Below the pieces are notes generated by a model. That model did no database searches. It had not been told where the DNA came from and saw only the letters and a program-made list of their open reading frames with translations. This document shows, in pieces, positions 9,127 to 18,190 of a stretch of DNA of 64,000 nt (the first letter of the stretch is position 1; each line of letters begins with the position of its first letter). The position numbers and the translations under genes are program-made. Source of the stretch: Chloracidobacterium sp. (lineage in GTDB: Bacteria > Acidobacteriota > Blastocatellia > Pyrinomonadales > Pyrinomonadaceae); contig JADKKB010000005.1 of assembly GCA_016720705.1 (NCBI GenBank), positions 789,842 to 853,841 of the forward strand, read 5' to 3'.

Positions 9127-10371
9127 ATGAGCCAATTCAGACGTCCCGAGGAACTTTTGACTTGTTCGTTTTGCGGTAAATCGCAGAATGACGTGCGCAA
9201 ATTGATCGCCGGTCCGGGCGTGTACATTTGCAATGAGTGCATCGGCATCTGCAACGAGATCATCAACGATGACGAGCAGACGGCCTCGACGGTGACGCGA
9301 ACCGCTCTGCCTAAACCGCACGAGATCAAAGGCTATCTCGACGAGTATGTTATCGGACAGGATGAGTCGAAAAAACGCCTTTCCGTCGCGGTATATCAAC
9401 ACTATAAACGTCTCGAGTTGGCTAAACGCCGCAGTGACATCGAACTGCAAAAATCCAATATCCTGCTTATCGGGCCGACCGGGACGGGCAAAACGCTGCT
9501 TGCTCAGACGCTTGCACGTGTTTTGAGCGTTCCTTTTTGCATTGTCGATGCGACGAGTTTGACCGAGGCAGGATACGTCGGTGAAGACGTCGAAAATATT
9601 CTCCTGAGTTTGCTCCAGTCAGCGGGCGGCGATATCGAAAAGGCTCAGTCCGGCATCATTTACATAGACGAGATCGACAAGATCTGCCGCAAGGACGATA
9701 ATCCGTCGATCACACGTGATGTATCGGGCGAGGGCGTCCAGCAAGCTTTGCTAAAGATACTCGAAGGGACGGTCGCAAATATCCCATCGGGTGGCGGACG
9801 CAAGCATCCACAGCAGGATTTTCAGCAGTTGGACACGACCAATATCCTGTTCATCTGCGGCGGAGCGTTTATCGGTCTCGAAAAAGTGGTCGAGAAGCGT
9901 TTTCGCAATAAATCACTTGGATTTCAGGCGGACGTTAAGACCAACAAACAGCGGCACAACGAGTCGATCAACAAACTAGAACCGGAAGATCTGATCCATT
10001 ATGGATTGATCCCGGAGTTTGTCGGCCGACTGCCGGTCATCGGCACGCTTCGCGAACTCGATGAAGCAGCCCTCGTAAAGATTTTGACGGAACCGAAGAA
10101 CGCTTTGATAAAGCAGTACCAGCGAAAATTCGAGTTTGATAATATCTCTCTCAAGTTTACTGACGGTGCGCTGCAGGCGGTGGCCCACGAGGCACACAAA
10201 CGCAAGGTCGGGGCTCGCGGTCTGATGATGATCCTTGAGGAGATATTGCTTGAGTCTATGTATCATCTCCCGACCGAAAAATCAGTCACGGAACTCGTTA
10301 TAACAAAGGAGATGATCGAGCGAAAGGTGCCGGTCTTCGAGGTGGTCACGCGTTCAGAAGAAGCGGCGTAA
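9127..10371 (+). CDS. clpX: ATP-dependent Clp protease ATP-binding subunit ClpX
   Basis: A 414-residue AAA+ unfoldase partner of ClpP. The N-terminal zinc-binding domain has four cysteines (C13, C16, C35, C38), used for substrate and adaptor binding. The Walker A motif is GPTGTGKT at about 116-123, the Walker B is IIYIDEIDK, and the pore loop GYVGEDVE is present. The family IGF-type ClpP docking loop is represented around FICGGAFIGLE and the segment after it. A terminator follows within 50 bp. Confidence 0.98.
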   Translation: MSQFRRPEELLTCSFCGKSQNDVRKLIAGPGVYICNECIGICNEIINDDEQTASTVTRTALPKPHEIKGYLDEYVIGQDESKKRLSVAVYQHYKRLELAKRRSDIELQKSNILLIGPTGTGKTLLAQTLARVLSVPFCIVDATSLTEAGYVGEDVENILLSLLQSAGGDIEKAQSGIIYIDEIDKICRKDDNPSITRDVSGEGVQQALLKILEGTVANIPSGGGRKHPQQDFQQLDTTNILFICGGAFIGLEKVVEKRFRNKSLGFQADVKTNKQRHNESINKLEPEDLIHYGLIPEFVGRLPVIGTLRELDEAALVKILTEPKNALIKQYQRKFEFDNISLKFTDGALQAVAHEAHKRKVGARGLMMILEEILLESMYHLPTEKSVTELVITKEMIERKVPVFEVVTRSEEAA

Positions 10372-10417
10372 TCGGCGAAGAGGCGATGATAGCCGTTAAA
10401 GAGAGTTAAAAAAGCGT

Positions 10418-10453
10418 AAGGCGGGATTGAGTGTAACTCAGGCCCGCCTTTTT
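10418..10453 (+). terminator. Rho-independent terminator after clpX
   Basis: The hairpin arms AGGCGGG and CCCGCCT flank an inner TGAGT/ACTCA pairing, and a run of five T follows (10449-10453). Confidence 0.85.
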
Positions 10454-10480
10454 CTATCGGTAGATATGTGGTGCGGGCGA

Positions 10481-11128
10481 CTATAAGGGCGGTAGCAGGT
10501 CAAATTGCCAGGATCCGGGTTGAAACTTGACCAACTCCCCATCATCGTTGCGTTTGAGAAATTGAAGATTCACAGGCGTTCCGGAATGTGTAGGCGACCG
10601 GAGCACTACCTTGTCCTCAAATCCGGTCGTCGATTCGATGATCGTCGGCGTCCAATCTGTCTTGATCGACAAAAGTTCGATCAGTTCGCAACCGACACGT
10701 TTGGCGGCCTCAAGGAAGTCGTGTTGCCCGAGCCGCTTATGGTCGATCAGCATTATATTGCGTAGAAACTTATACTTGCCGCTTCCATCGGCTTCGAAAT
10801 TCGCGGCAATACTGAGCAGTTCTTTTTTGGATGCGGACGCGAATAGCGACGCTTTCGCCGAGTCGGCGATCACACACATCAAAGCGATGTCAGCGGAGAT
10901 AAGGGCACGCTGCTTTGGGTCAATGCCGTTCGAACGCAACATTTCCTTAAATGCTGTGGCAAGTTTGCCGGCGGTTCGGGTGAGATCAGATAGATCCGGT
11001 TTGAGAGCGACCTGTTCACTGAGTGAAGCATTTAACGAGTCCCAGGGCTCAACGATCTCGTTTGTAAAACGTGTAGAAAGTTCGTCCATATTCGTTGGAA
11101 TGCTAGCATATTTGAATGATAAGTTCAT
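10481..11128 (-). CDS. Hypothetical protein, mostly alpha-helical
   Basis: A 215-residue protein that I cannot assign. It has no signal peptide or membrane helix. The first about 150 residues read as amphipathic helices; the C-terminal part looks beta-rich (FEDKVVLRSPTHSG, NLQFLKRNDDGELV). An internal ATG at 11089 (MDELSTRF) is an alternative start; neither start has a clear ribosome site. It is convergent with clpX and divergent from lon. Confidence 0.65.
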   Translation of the reverse strand: MNLSFKYASIPTNMDELSTRFTNEIVEPWDSLNASLSEQVALKPDLSDLTRTAGKLATAFKEMLRSNGIDPKQRALISADIALMCVIADSAKASLFASASKKELLSIAANFEADGSGKYKFLRNIMLIDHKRLGQHDFLEAAKRVGCELIELLSIKTDWTPTIIESTTGFEDKVVLRSPTHSGTPVNLQFLKRNDDGELVKFQPGSWQFDLLPPL

Positions 11129-11557
11129 TTGGAATACGCACTGAAAACAGTTTCAAGTCGGTGAGCCTCATACCCATCGGTGTCGCGTTTTAGCGCTTAA
11201 GTGGCCGACGCGAACCGAAAATGGGGCTATAGGTCAATGACCCGCACTTGAATTTGAACGCCGATTGAGTGCAGCCGAAACCCAAAAGTTCACCGCGAAA
11301 ACTTGATGTGTTTATTGCCAACAATTGATTGATCGGCCCGGCACGAGCGACCCGCGTCGCGATCTGCCATAGATCAAAGTTTTTGGGCGTGGTTTATAGA
11401 ATATCGGGTCTAATCGATATTTATACCGTACATCAACCGAGCCTTGCGATAAAAGAATTTTGAGTTCATTTGGTGTTGCTTTTGCCGGATGATTTTGCGT
11501 AAATAGTATTAACCCTAAAAGTTACGTCCGCCGCAAGGTGAAATTTTTCCATTAAGT
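11129..11557. other. Intergenic region upstream of lon
   Basis: 429 bp with no supported gene. A possible lon promoter near its right end has TTGCCG followed 16 bases later by TAGTAT, about 50 bp before the lon start. I looked for a CIRCE-type heat-shock inverted repeat and did not find one. Confidence 0.35.
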
Positions 11558-13987
11558 ATGCAAGAATTTACAGATCAAATGCCGTCCGACATTGAGCGTT
11601 TTCCGATGGTGCCGATTCGGGACGTTGTCATTTTCCCGTACACAAAAGTTGCCTTTAAGATCGGCCGACCGAGTTCCGTAATGGCTCTGGAACAGGCGAT
11701 GACCGGCGAACGACAGATATTCCTGGCGACGCAGCACGATGCCTCCGTCGACGAACCCAATGCCGATCAGATATTTGAGGTCGGTACGCTCGGTCGTATT
11801 TTGCAGGCCCAGCGTCAGGAGAACGGCCAGATAAAGGTGGTTGTCGAGGGCAGGGAACGCGGTCGTATGGTGCGGGTCGAGCAGGATGACGAAGGTATGT
11901 TTTACGCCCACGTCAGACGCATTCCCTCGACGGACGAGTCGGGTTATCGCACTGACGGTTTGCTCCAACGCCTGCATACCATCGTCGAGCAGCTGCTACG
12001 AGTTTCTCCGGATGCGTATACTGACGCCCTTCACGCTGCCCTTCGCGGTGTGTCAGCGGCTCAGATCGCTGATTCGATGTCGTCGCACCTGCGGATCGAG
12101 GTCGCCGAGAAACAGGAATTGCTTGAAACTGTCTCAGTGCAGGAAAGGTTGCAACGGCTAATCGACGTGCTTGAGGCCGAGATCGATAAGCGGCAACTCG
12201 ACCGCAACATCCATTCGCGTACCAAAAAGCAGATGGACAAGCATCAACGTGAGTATTATCTGAACGAGCAGATCAAGGCTATCCATAAAGAACTCGGCCG
12301 GAAAGACGAAAAAGCCGAACTTGATGAGCTAAAAGCCAAGATCGAAGAAGCCGGGATGACCGAGGAAGCCAAGGACAAGGCGATGCAGGAGTTCTCACGG
12401 CTCGAGGCAATGCCGCCGATGTCTGCGGAGAGTACGGTCTCGCGAAATTATCTCGATTGGCTGTTAAATGTGCCTTGGAAAGAAAGATCGGAGGAGATCG
12501 AGGACCTCAACGCCGCTGAATATACACTCAACGAGGACCATTACGGCCTAGAGAAGATAAAGGAGCGAATACTCGAATTTCTGGCCGTTCGTCAGTTGGT
12601 CAAAAATCCCAAGGGTACGATCCTGTGTTTTGTCGGTGCTCCCGGTGTCGGTAAAACAAGTCTCGGTAAATCGATCGCCAATGCGACAGGGCGTAAATTT
12701 GTCAGGCTGGCGCTTGGCGGCGTTCACGACGAAGCCGAGATCAGAGGCCACCGCCGAACCTATATCGGATCGATGCCCGGACAGATAGTACAGTTGATGA
12801 AGCGTGCGGGAACGATCAATCCGGTGATTTTGCTCGATGAGGTCGACAAACTCGGACGCGACTATCGCGGTGACCCGAGTGCGGCATTGCTGGAGGTGCT
12901 CGATCCTGAGCAAAACAGTACTTTCAGAGATCACTATCTGGATGTCGATTACGATCTTTCACACGTATTTTTTATAGCGACAGCAAATGTCCTGCATACG
13001 ATCCCGCCGGCATTGCAGGACCGACTCGAGATACTCAGTCTCTCGGGCTATACGGAACGCGAAAAGGTCGAGATCGCTAAGCGGCATTTGATAACCAAAC
13101 AGTGCGAAAACAGCGGAATCGATCCCGAAAAGGTGGTGTTTACCGATGATGGTATCCTTGAGACGATCCGCCATTACACACGGGAAGCGGGCGTCCGCAA
13201 TCTCGAACGCGAAATCGGTTCGTGCTTGCGCAAGATCGCCCGTAAATACGTCGCATCGGACGATAAGGAAGCGTTTCGCGTCGTTATCGACGCTGAGAAA
13301 GTCCAGGAATTACTCGGCACGATCCGGTACCGTAAACAGGACATAGCTCGTAAGAGCGAGGTCGGGTTGGTCAACGGGCTTGCGTGGACCGAGGTCGGCG
13401 GAGACGTGTTGCAAGTCGAGGCGACGCTCGTCAAGGGCAAGGGAGAAGTGACGTTGACCGGAAAGCTCGGCGAAGTAATGCAGGAGTCGGCCAAGGCGGC
13501 CCTTACCTGCGTTCGCACACGGGCCGAAGCACTCGGCATCGATCCGGCGGATTTTCGCGAAAAGGACCTTCACATACACGTCCCCGAGGGGGCAATACCA
13601 AAAGACGGCCCAAGTGCGGGTATTACGCTTGCGACCGCGATGGTGTCCGCACTCACTAAACGCCCGGCCAGACACGATGTGGCAATGACCGGCGAGATCA
13701 CGCTTCGAGGCAAGGTCCTGCCGATCGGCGGCGTCAAAGAAAAGCTTCTGGCGGCGCACCGTTTTGGGCTGAGAACGATCATTTTGTCCAAAGAGAACGA
13801 AAAAGATCTGGCCGAGATCCCGGATGAGGTGCGGGACGATCTGACGATCCACGCGGTCGATATGATCGACGAAGTGCTCAAGTTTGCACTTGAGCCGGAC
13901 ACCTCCGTCGTCGAGTCGGCTACTGATGTGCCGCAGGTGTGGAGCAGTGACTCTGCGGGAGCAGATATCTCAGCCACGATAGAATAG
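11558..13987 (+). CDS. lon: ATP-dependent Lon protease
   Basis: An 809-residue cytoplasmic protease that degrades misfolded and regulatory proteins. The N-terminal LON substrate domain starts around PMVPIRDVVIFP, a coiled-coil region spans about 180-290, and the AAA+ module has Walker A GAPGVGKT (about 360-367) and Walker B VILLDEVDK. The protease domain has the Ser-Lys dyad: Ser in PKDGPSAG (about 686) and Lys in GGVKEK (about 727). The length is usual for bacterial LonA. It is followed 19 bp later by a small gene and then engB, likely one transcript. Confidence 0.98.
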   Translation: MQEFTDQMPSDIERFPMVPIRDVVIFPYTKVAFKIGRPSSVMALEQAMTGERQIFLATQHDASVDEPNADQIFEVGTLGRILQAQRQENGQIKVVVEGRERGRMVRVEQDDEGMFYAHVRRIPSTDESGYRTDGLLQRLHTIVEQLLRVSPDAYTDALHAALRGVSAAQIADSMSSHLRIEVAEKQELLETVSVQERLQRLIDVLEAEIDKRQLDRNIHSRTKKQMDKHQREYYLNEQIKAIHKELGRKDEKAELDELKAKIEEAGMTEEAKDKAMQEFSRLEAMPPMSAESTVSRNYLDWLLNVPWKERSEEIEDLNAAEYTLNEDHYGLEKIKERILEFLAVRQLVKNPKGTILCFVGAPGVGKTSLGKSIANATGRKFVRLALGGVHDEAEIRGHRRTYIGSMPGQIVQLMKRAGTINPVILLDEVDKLGRDYRGDPSAALLEVLDPEQNSTFRDHYLDVDYDLSHVFFIATANVLHTIPPALQDRLEILSLSGYTEREKVEIAKRHLITKQCENSGIDPEKVVFTDDGILETIRHYTREAGVRNLEREIGSCLRKIARKYVASDDKEAFRVVIDAEKVQELLGTIRYRKQDIARKSEVGLVNGLAWTEVGGDVLQVEATLVKGKGEVTLTGKLGEVMQESAKAALTCVRTRAEALGIDPADFREKDLHIHVPEGAIPKDGPSAGITLATAMVSALTKRPARHDVAMTGEITLRGKVLPIGGVKEKLLAAHRFGLRTIILSKENEKDLAEIPDEVRDDLTIHAVDMIDEVLKFALEPDTSVVESATDVPQVWSSDSAGADISATIE

Positions 13988-14006
13988 GAATTGAGCAACT
14001 AAGACT

Positions 14007-14465
14007 ATGAGCAAAGAGATCCACTCAGCCGAACTGATCCTGAAACTGTACGAACTGCGGCGCGAAGACAAAATGCGTGAAGCAAGGGCGTGGTTCATCG
14101 GGTTTTTTCCTGACTCGGTCGAGGACGTCGTCAAGACGATGGTCGATCCGGCGACTAGTGCGATGTACCGAATGGTGACAAGCTATTGGGATATGGCGGC
14201 AAGTTTTGTCAATCGCGGTGCGATCGATGAGGCGATGTTTATGGATTCGGCGGGCGAGATCTGGGTCGTTTTTTGCAAGATCCAACCGTATGTCGCCGAA
14301 CTCCGAGAGCGGTTAGCGAGCCCGAATTCGTACAAGCATATGGAGGAAGTCCTTATGCGGCAACCGAATGCACTTGAAACCCTCGCCGTGCGTCGTGAGA
14401 CGATGAAGCGCTGGATGCAGGCCCGCGCCGAAATGGAAAATGCGGCCGAGACGACCGATCAATGA
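14007..14465 (+). CDS. Conserved-looking helical protein of unknown function
   Basis: A 152-residue soluble protein made of helices, rich in Met, Arg and aromatic residues, without a signal peptide. I do not recognise a named family. The stop codon overlaps the engB start in an ATGA arrangement, so translation of engB is probably coupled to it, and it starts 19 bp after lon. The position suggests a housekeeping role. Confidence 0.75.
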   Translation: MSKEIHSAELILKLYELRREDKMREARAWFIGFFPDSVEDVVKTMVDPATSAMYRMVTSYWDMAASFVNRGAIDEAMFMDSAGEIWVVFCKIQPYVAELRERLASPNSYKHMEEVLMRQPNALETLAVRRETMKRWMQARAEMENAAETTDQ

Positions 14466-15055
14466 AGATCACCTCAGCAGAATTTACAAAGAGTGCATTT
14501 GAGCGCTCCCACTGGACGATCGACGGACTGCCTGAAATATCATTTTTGGGACGGTCGAACGTCGGCAAATCCTCGCTTCTAAATTCGCTGCTCAACCGAA
14601 AGGGCTTGGCACGCACTTCTAATACACCGGGACGAACGCAAAGCATAAACTTTTTTTTGGTCAACGAGCGATTCTATTTTGCGGATCTACCCGGTTACGG
14701 CTACGCAAGGGTATCAAAAACGATGCGGGCCGATTGGGGCAAAATGGCCGAGGATTATCTCTCGGGTCGTGATGAACTAATATTGTCGATCCAGTTGGTC
14801 GACTCCAGGCATCCTCCGACCGAACTCGATCGCCAACTCCACGAGTGGATGACGGTCAACGATAAGCCGCGGATAATCGTCGCGACCAAGGCCGACAAAC
14901 TGACAAACAATCAACTTGCAAAGAACCTGAGGGTGATCGAAACAGAATTGCAGGGTGCAAAAGTGATCGCGTTTTCGTCGCAGACGGGTCGCGGACGCGA
15001 GGCAGTATGGGCTGAGATCGAGGCGGCAGTAAATAAAAGTAAAGATTTTAGTTGA
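14462..15055 (+). CDS. engB: Ribosome biogenesis GTPase EngB (YsxC/YihA)
   Basis: A 197-residue TRAFAC-class GTPase needed for large-subunit assembly. The G motifs are all visible: G1 GRSNVGKSS, G2 around TPGRTQSINFF, G3 DLPGYGYA and G4 TKADKL. The length matches the single-domain EngB family. Its start overlaps the preceding stop by four bases (ATGA). Confidence 0.96.
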   Translation: MKITSAEFTKSAFERSHWTIDGLPEISFLGRSNVGKSSLLNSLLNRKGLARTSNTPGRTQSINFFLVNERFYFADLPGYGYARVSKTMRADWGKMAEDYLSGRDELILSIQLVDSRHPPTELDRQLHEWMTVNDKPRIIVATKADKLTNNQLAKNLRVIETELQGAKVIAFSSQTGRGREAVWAEIEAAVNKSKDFS

Positions 15056-15080
15056 TTTATCATTTCGAATGGTGTAATTA
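15052..15080 (+). promoter_or_regulatory. Candidate promoter upstream of rho
   Basis: TTGATT (15052-15057) and TAATTA (15075-15080) are spaced by 17 bases, overlapping the engB stop. The leader to rho would be nearly 190 nt, long enough for the attenuation that rho genes often use; that last point is inference. Confidence 0.35.
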
Positions 15081-15267
15081 TTAAATATCGCCTTAACTCA
15101 AGGTTTCTTTCCAGGTCAAGAAGACGGGAATCTTTGTTATTAATACTCACAATCCATTTTTCGTTTGCGGCCCGATGGCGTTTCTGATCATTCGATCCGG
15201 CCTGCATCGCAGCACAATTTGAATAGCCTCTACAAAATTCAATTTATCCACTTTCACACCGATTGAC

Positions 15268-16653
15268 ATGGCAACCAAAACTACATCAACCCGCAGGCCA
15301 AAACGAGCCACGGAAGTACCATCGAATGCCGATCCTATCGACGTTTCAAACGAACCTGCCGAAAAGAAAAGCGACGGCAACGGCAATAACGCTGTGATGC
15401 TGAATCTGGCAGGTCTCAAGGATATGTCCATCAGCGAACTCACCCATATTGCCAAAGAAATGGGGATCGAAGGGGCGAGCGGACTGAGGAAGCAAGAGCT
15501 GATATTTAAGGTCCTTGCGACGCAAACGGAAAAAAGCGGCCTGATATTCTCAGAGGGCGTACTCGAAACGCTCCCCGATGGATTCGGCTTTCTGCGTGCC
15601 CCTGAGTACAACTATCTGCCCGGCCCGGACGACATCTATGTCAGCCCGTCGCAGATCCGCAAATTTGATCTCCGCACCGGCGATACCGTATCAGGCCAGA
15701 TCAGGCCGCCGAAAGAGGGCGAACGCTACTTTGCTCTGATCAAGGTCGAGGCGATCAACTTTGAAGCACCCGAGCAGTCACGCGAGAAAATATTCTTTGA
15801 CAATCTGACCCCGCTATACCCGGAAGAGCAGTTGACGATGGAGATCGAAGGCGATCCGGAAAGGATCGCGGCCCGCGTTATCGACCTCGTCACGCCGATC
15901 GGAAAGGGACAACGGGCACTGATCGTCGCGCCGCCGCGAACCGGTAAGACGATGTTGCTGCAGACTATCGCAAACTCGGTCACGCAAAACCATCCTGAGG
16001 TCACGCTGATCGTGCTACTGATCGACGAACGGCCTGAAGAGGTTACCGATATGCAGCGGTCGGTGAAGGGCGAGGTTATTTCATCCACCTTTGACGAACC
16101 GCCGACCCGCCACGTGCAGGTTGCTGATATGGTCATCGAAAAGGCAAAACGCCTGGTCGAGCACAAGCGGGATGTTGTCATCCTGCTCGATTCGATAACG
16201 CGTCTCGCTCGTGCACATAACTCGGTCGTGCCGCCTTCTGGAAAGATCTTGTCGGGTGGTATCGATTCCAACGCACTGCAAAGGCCCAAGCGTTTCTTTG
16301 GTGCGGCCCGTAACATTGAGGAAGGTGGATCGTTGACCATCATCGCAACCGCCTTGATCGATACCGGTTCGCGTATGGACGATGTTATCTTCGAAGAATT
16401 TAAGGGTACCGGTAACTCAGAAATTCACCTCGACCGCCGACTTTCGGACAAACGACTATTCCCGGCGATCGATCTGCAACGGTCAGGCACGAGAAAGGAA
16501 GAACTTCTGCTCAGCAAAGTGGATCTCGCCCGCGTCTGGGTGATGCGCCGCGTACTCAACCCGCTTTCGCCCGTCGAGCAGATGGAGGTCGTTCTCGAAC
16601 GTCTATCCAAGACTAAGACCAACGCGGAATTTCTAGCATCGATGCAGTCCTAG
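15268..16653 (+). CDS. rho: Transcription termination factor Rho
   Basis: A 461-residue RNA-dependent hexameric helicase. It has a basic/polar N-terminal extension of about 45 residues, the Rho N-terminal helical domain (MSISELTHIAKEMG), the cold-shock-like RNA-binding domain (DGFGFLRAP, YVSPSQIRKFDLRTGD) and the ATPase core with Walker A APPRTGKT and Walker B VVILLDSITRLAR. The Q-loop/R-loop segment GGSLTIIATALIDTGSRMDDVIFEEFKGT is intact in content. A long leader precedes it and a large hairpin follows it. Confidence 0.97.
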   Translation: MATKTTSTRRPKRATEVPSNADPIDVSNEPAEKKSDGNGNNAVMLNLAGLKDMSISELTHIAKEMGIEGASGLRKQELIFKVLATQTEKSGLIFSEGVLETLPDGFGFLRAPEYNYLPGPDDIYVSPSQIRKFDLRTGDTVSGQIRPPKEGERYFALIKVEAINFEAPEQSREKIFFDNLTPLYPEEQLTMEIEGDPERIAARVIDLVTPIGKGQRALIVAPPRTGKTMLLQTIANSVTQNHPEVTLIVLLIDERPEEVTDMQRSVKGEVISSTFDEPPTRHVQVADMVIEKAKRLVEHKRDVVILLDSITRLARAHNSVVPPSGKILSGGIDSNALQRPKRFFGAARNIEEGGSLTIIATALIDTGSRMDDVIFEEFKGTGNSEIHLDRRLSDKRLFPAIDLQRSGTRKEELLLSKVDLARVWVMRRVLNPLSPVEQMEVVLERLSKTKTNAEFLASMQS

Positions 16654-16660
16654 TACTTGT

Positions 16661-16732
16661 AAATAGTGTATAGCCGATCGTGAATAGTGAGGAAACAGGT
16701 TGATGTTTTCTCCTATTCACGATTAACTATTT
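16661..16732. repeat. Large imperfect hairpin between rho and glgA
   Basis: The core arms CGTGAATAG and CTATTCACG enclose a second paired block (GAGGAAACA with TGTTTTCTC, one G.U pair) and a 6-base loop. An outer block AAATAGT (16661-16667) can pair with ACTATTT (16726-16732) across an asymmetric internal loop. It has no T-run, so it is not an ordinary terminator. It also lies just before the glgA start and could influence its translation. Confidence 0.7.
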
Positions 16733-16746
16733 ATAGTTCAATTTTT

Positions 16747-18168
16747 ATGAGAGTAGCCGTAATTTCCGCTGAGGCAGTTCCATACTCCAAGACCGGTGGG
16801 CTTGGCGACGTCGCCGGGGCATTGCCGAAGGCTCTCAAGCAGGTCGGGATCGACGCATTTCTGATCACGCCGTGTTACTTGCAGACAAAGGGCGAGTATC
16901 TCTGGCATACGGCGGTCGATGATCTCTGGGTCAACTGGCGCGGACGCTCGGTCCGGGTCAAGGCATTCTACAGCGAAGCAAATGGCTCGCCGACTTTCCT
17001 GATCGACTATCCGCCGCTATTCCACCGCGACTCCATTTATGGTTACACCGAGGATTACGAGCGTTTCGCGTTCTTTAACCACGCAGCGTTGGAATTGATC
17101 ACGCGCTTAGGCGGTGCTCCCGACATTGTCCATCTTAATGATTGGCACTGTGGGTTTGCCGCCGTTGAACTTGCCTCAAGACGAAACTCGGATCCGTATT
17201 GGCGAAACACCCGGACAGTGTTTTCAATTCACAATATGGCATTTCAGGGCGGCTTTGGCCTCGGTCAGTTGCCATCAATGGGATTTACCTCAGAGTTTGC
17301 CAGAAATGCGTTCAGCTTCAATGGATATGCCTCGGCGATGAAGGCAGGACTTGAAGTATCGGATACGCTCTCGACCGTATCAAAGCGATATTCGCGCGAG
17401 ATCCAGACCGCAGAGAACGGCTACGGCCTCGACTGGTTGTCACGGCAGCGTGCCGGGCGGTTGATCGGCATTACGAACGGCGTTGATTACGAGGTTTGGA
17501 ATCCCGCATCGGACCCCGAATTACCCGCACATTTTTCGATCGATGACCTCTCAGGCAAGCTCGAGTGCAAAAAGGCTCTTCTCGAGCAGTTCCATTTACC
17601 AATGGAACTCGACCGACCGATCTTTGCCAGCATTACGCGATTGACGTCGCAGAAAGGTGTCGAACTTATCCGCCAGGGTGCAGGCGACATTTTGGCCGCC
17701 GGTGGCTTTTTTATCGCTCTGGGGTCGGGGGAAAAGGAGTCGGAGAAGTTTCTACAAGCACTTCGCGATCACGCACCGTCGCGGGTCGGGGTTTACATCG
17801 GTTATAATGAATCCTTGGCACATCTTATCGAGGCAGGAGCGGATATGTTTCTGATGCCCTCGAAGTTTGAGCCGTGCGGGCTAAATCAAATGTATTCGTT
17901 GAGATACGGCACGGTGCCGATCGTCCGTGCCGTCGGCGGCCTCGATGATACCGTCCAAAATTGGGACGCGGTCAGCGAAACAGGAAACGGCTTTAAATTT
18001 GTAGAATACAAAGCTGATAAATTGTTGGAAAAGATCTACGAAGCTCGCTTTGCCTACGCGGACAAGCGGTCGTGGGCAAAGATCCAGCGAAACGGAATGT
18101 CGGTCGACAACTCGTGGGAGAACGCTGCGCGTAACTACGTCGATCTCTATAACTGGACGCTCAGTTAG
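16747..18168 (+). CDS. glgA: Glycogen synthase (ADP-glucose-type, GT5)
   Basis: A 473-residue glycosyltransferase that extends alpha-1,4-glucan from ADP-glucose. The N-terminal Rossmann domain carries the ADP-glucose loop KTGGLGDV near residue 15, and the C-terminal GT-B domain carries TSQKGVELI and the catalytic-site block FEPCGLNQMYSLRYGT. The open frame extends 20 codons further upstream, but those codons read through the hairpin before the gene, and the family starts at MRVAVISAEAVPYSK, so I place the start at 16747. The purA gene follows 22 bp after the stop. Confidence 0.95.
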   Translation: MRVAVISAEAVPYSKTGGLGDVAGALPKALKQVGIDAFLITPCYLQTKGEYLWHTAVDDLWVNWRGRSVRVKAFYSEANGSPTFLIDYPPLFHRDSIYGYTEDYERFAFFNHAALELITRLGGAPDIVHLNDWHCGFAAVELASRRNSDPYWRNTRTVFSIHNMAFQGGFGLGQLPSMGFTSEFARNAFSFNGYASAMKAGLEVSDTLSTVSKRYSREIQTAENGYGLDWLSRQRAGRLIGITNGVDYEVWNPASDPELPAHFSIDDLSGKLECKKALLEQFHLPMELDRPIFASITRLTSQKGVELIRQGAGDILAAGGFFIALGSGEKESEKFLQALRDHAPSRVGVYIGYNESLAHLIEAGADMFLMPSKFEPCGLNQMYSLRYGTVPIVRAVGGLDDTVQNWDAVSETGNGFKFVEYKADKLLEKIYEARFAYADKRSWAKIQRNGMSVDNSWENAARNYVDLYNWTLS

Positions 18169-18190
18169 AATTCAAAAGGGAAAACTACGA

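Noticed and set aside
11129..11557. CIRCE or other heat-shock operator before lon
   Set aside because: No TTAGCACTC-N9-GAGTGCTAA-like repeat is present; only a weak promoter match was found.
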